This document shows, one piece after another, positions 6,086 to 6,347 of a DNA stretch of 6,347 nt (the first letter of the stretch is position 1; every line of letters starts with the position of its first letter). The stretch covers positions 1-6,347 of the forward strand of contig QNDP01000089.1 of the NCBI GenBank assembly GCA_003645975.1. The letters run 5' to 3'. The translations under genes were made by a program, and so were the position numbers. Under the pieces are notes generated by a model, which was not told where the DNA came from, searched no databases, and saw only the letters and a program-made list of their open reading frames with translations. Source of the DNA: Candidatus Hydrothermota bacterium (GTDB lineage: Bacteria; Hydrothermota; Hydrothermia; B15-G9).

Positions 6086-6347
6086 TTACCGAGCAAGCAC
6101 AACCCTCTTGGCGAGCGAACCGAACTCGGTTTCGAGGCGGTAGATGTAAACGCCGTTGGCGACCTTCCTGCCGCTCATGTCGGTGCCATCCCAGCGGAAG
6201 CTGTATTTGCCAGCGTCAAGTTCACCACTGTAAAGCGTCTTAACAAGGCGGCCTCTGATGTCATAGACCTTCAGGCTGACATTTCCGCGCTTCGGGATGA
6301 AGAATCCGATGTTCGTGAAGCGTGCGAACGGACTCGGTGCAGCGGCA
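6086..6347 (-). CDS. 3' end of an exported protein with FlgD-like / type IX sorting tail (5' end outside the window)
   Basis: The frame is open from the window edge to the TAA at 6088-6086, giving the last 86 residues of a protein. It reads PSPFARFTNIGFFIPKRG, VSLKVYDIRGRLVKTL, GKYSFRWDGTDMSGRKV and ANGVYIYRLE, ending in KRVVLAR. This is a textbook C-terminal beta-sandwich tail of the FlgD-Ig / T9SS type A sorting kind, found at the end of large secreted or cell-surface proteins in FCB-group bacteria. It would direct passage across the outer membrane and be cut off or anchored there. The catalytic or structural part of the protein lies beyond the edge, so its function cannot be given. A strong terminator follows the stop. 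Confidence 0.82.
   Translation of the reverse strand, partial: AAAPSPFARFTNIGFFIPKRGNVSLKVYDIRGRLVKTLYSGELDAGKYSFRWDGTDMSGRKVANGVYIYRLETEFGSLAKRVVLAR

Noticed and set aside
1..6347. Mobile elements, CRISPR arrays, tRNA/rRNA genes or prophage signatures
   Set aside because: No transposase, integrase, direct-repeat array, tRNA-like cloverleaf or terminal inverted repeats were seen. The window is almost fully occupied by ordinary coding sequence.

Overview
This window looks like chromosomal DNA from a didermic bacterium, probably of the FCB superphylum (Bacteroidetes/Fibrobacteres/Cloacimonetes-like) or a related candidate phylum such as the WOR-3 or KSB1 groups. The best clue is that two adjacent minus-strand proteins both end in a C-terminal beta-sandwich tail of the type IX secretion / FlgD-like kind. 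Base composition is roughly balanced by eye. There is no sign of mobile elements, CRISPR arrays, tRNA or rRNA. The lineage is an inference and cannot be fixed from this window alone.

Left half (1-3526, plus strand): a tightly packed four-gene operon that reads as an energy-coupling factor (ECF) vitamin or metal transporter. The order is an S component (substrate-binding membrane protein), an unrecognised 288-residue protein, a tandem double ATPase (A-A' in one chain) and a T component. Adjacent genes overlap by 1, 29 and 23 bases, so translation is probably coupled. Apart from the extra gene, the S / fused-ATPase / T layout matches the ykoE-ykoD-ykoC type of ECF cassette. The extra protein has a weak sulfite-oxidase-fold-like (molybdopterin-oxidoreductase-like) signature and an apparent internal duplication. 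It is the least explained element here. The ATPase is unusual in lacking the switch histidine at the usual place in both halves and in having a degenerate signature motif in the second half.

Middle (3527-3653): a 127-base convergent intergenic spacer. It holds imperfect inverted repeats but no convincing T-tract terminator.

Right half (3654-6347, minus strand): a secreted multidomain protein with a signal peptide, a glycoside hydrolase family 18 domain of the YaaH/SleL-like kind, a fibronectin-III-like module, a Rossmann-like accessory domain and a sorting tail. Upstream of it is the 3' end of a second exported protein with a FlgD/T9SS-like tail, running off the right edge. A strong rho-independent terminator lies between the two, ending only three bases before the ribosome binding site of the hydrolase gene. 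This makes the origin of the hydrolase transcript puzzling.

The two halves are convergent, and nothing in the sequence ties them functionally.
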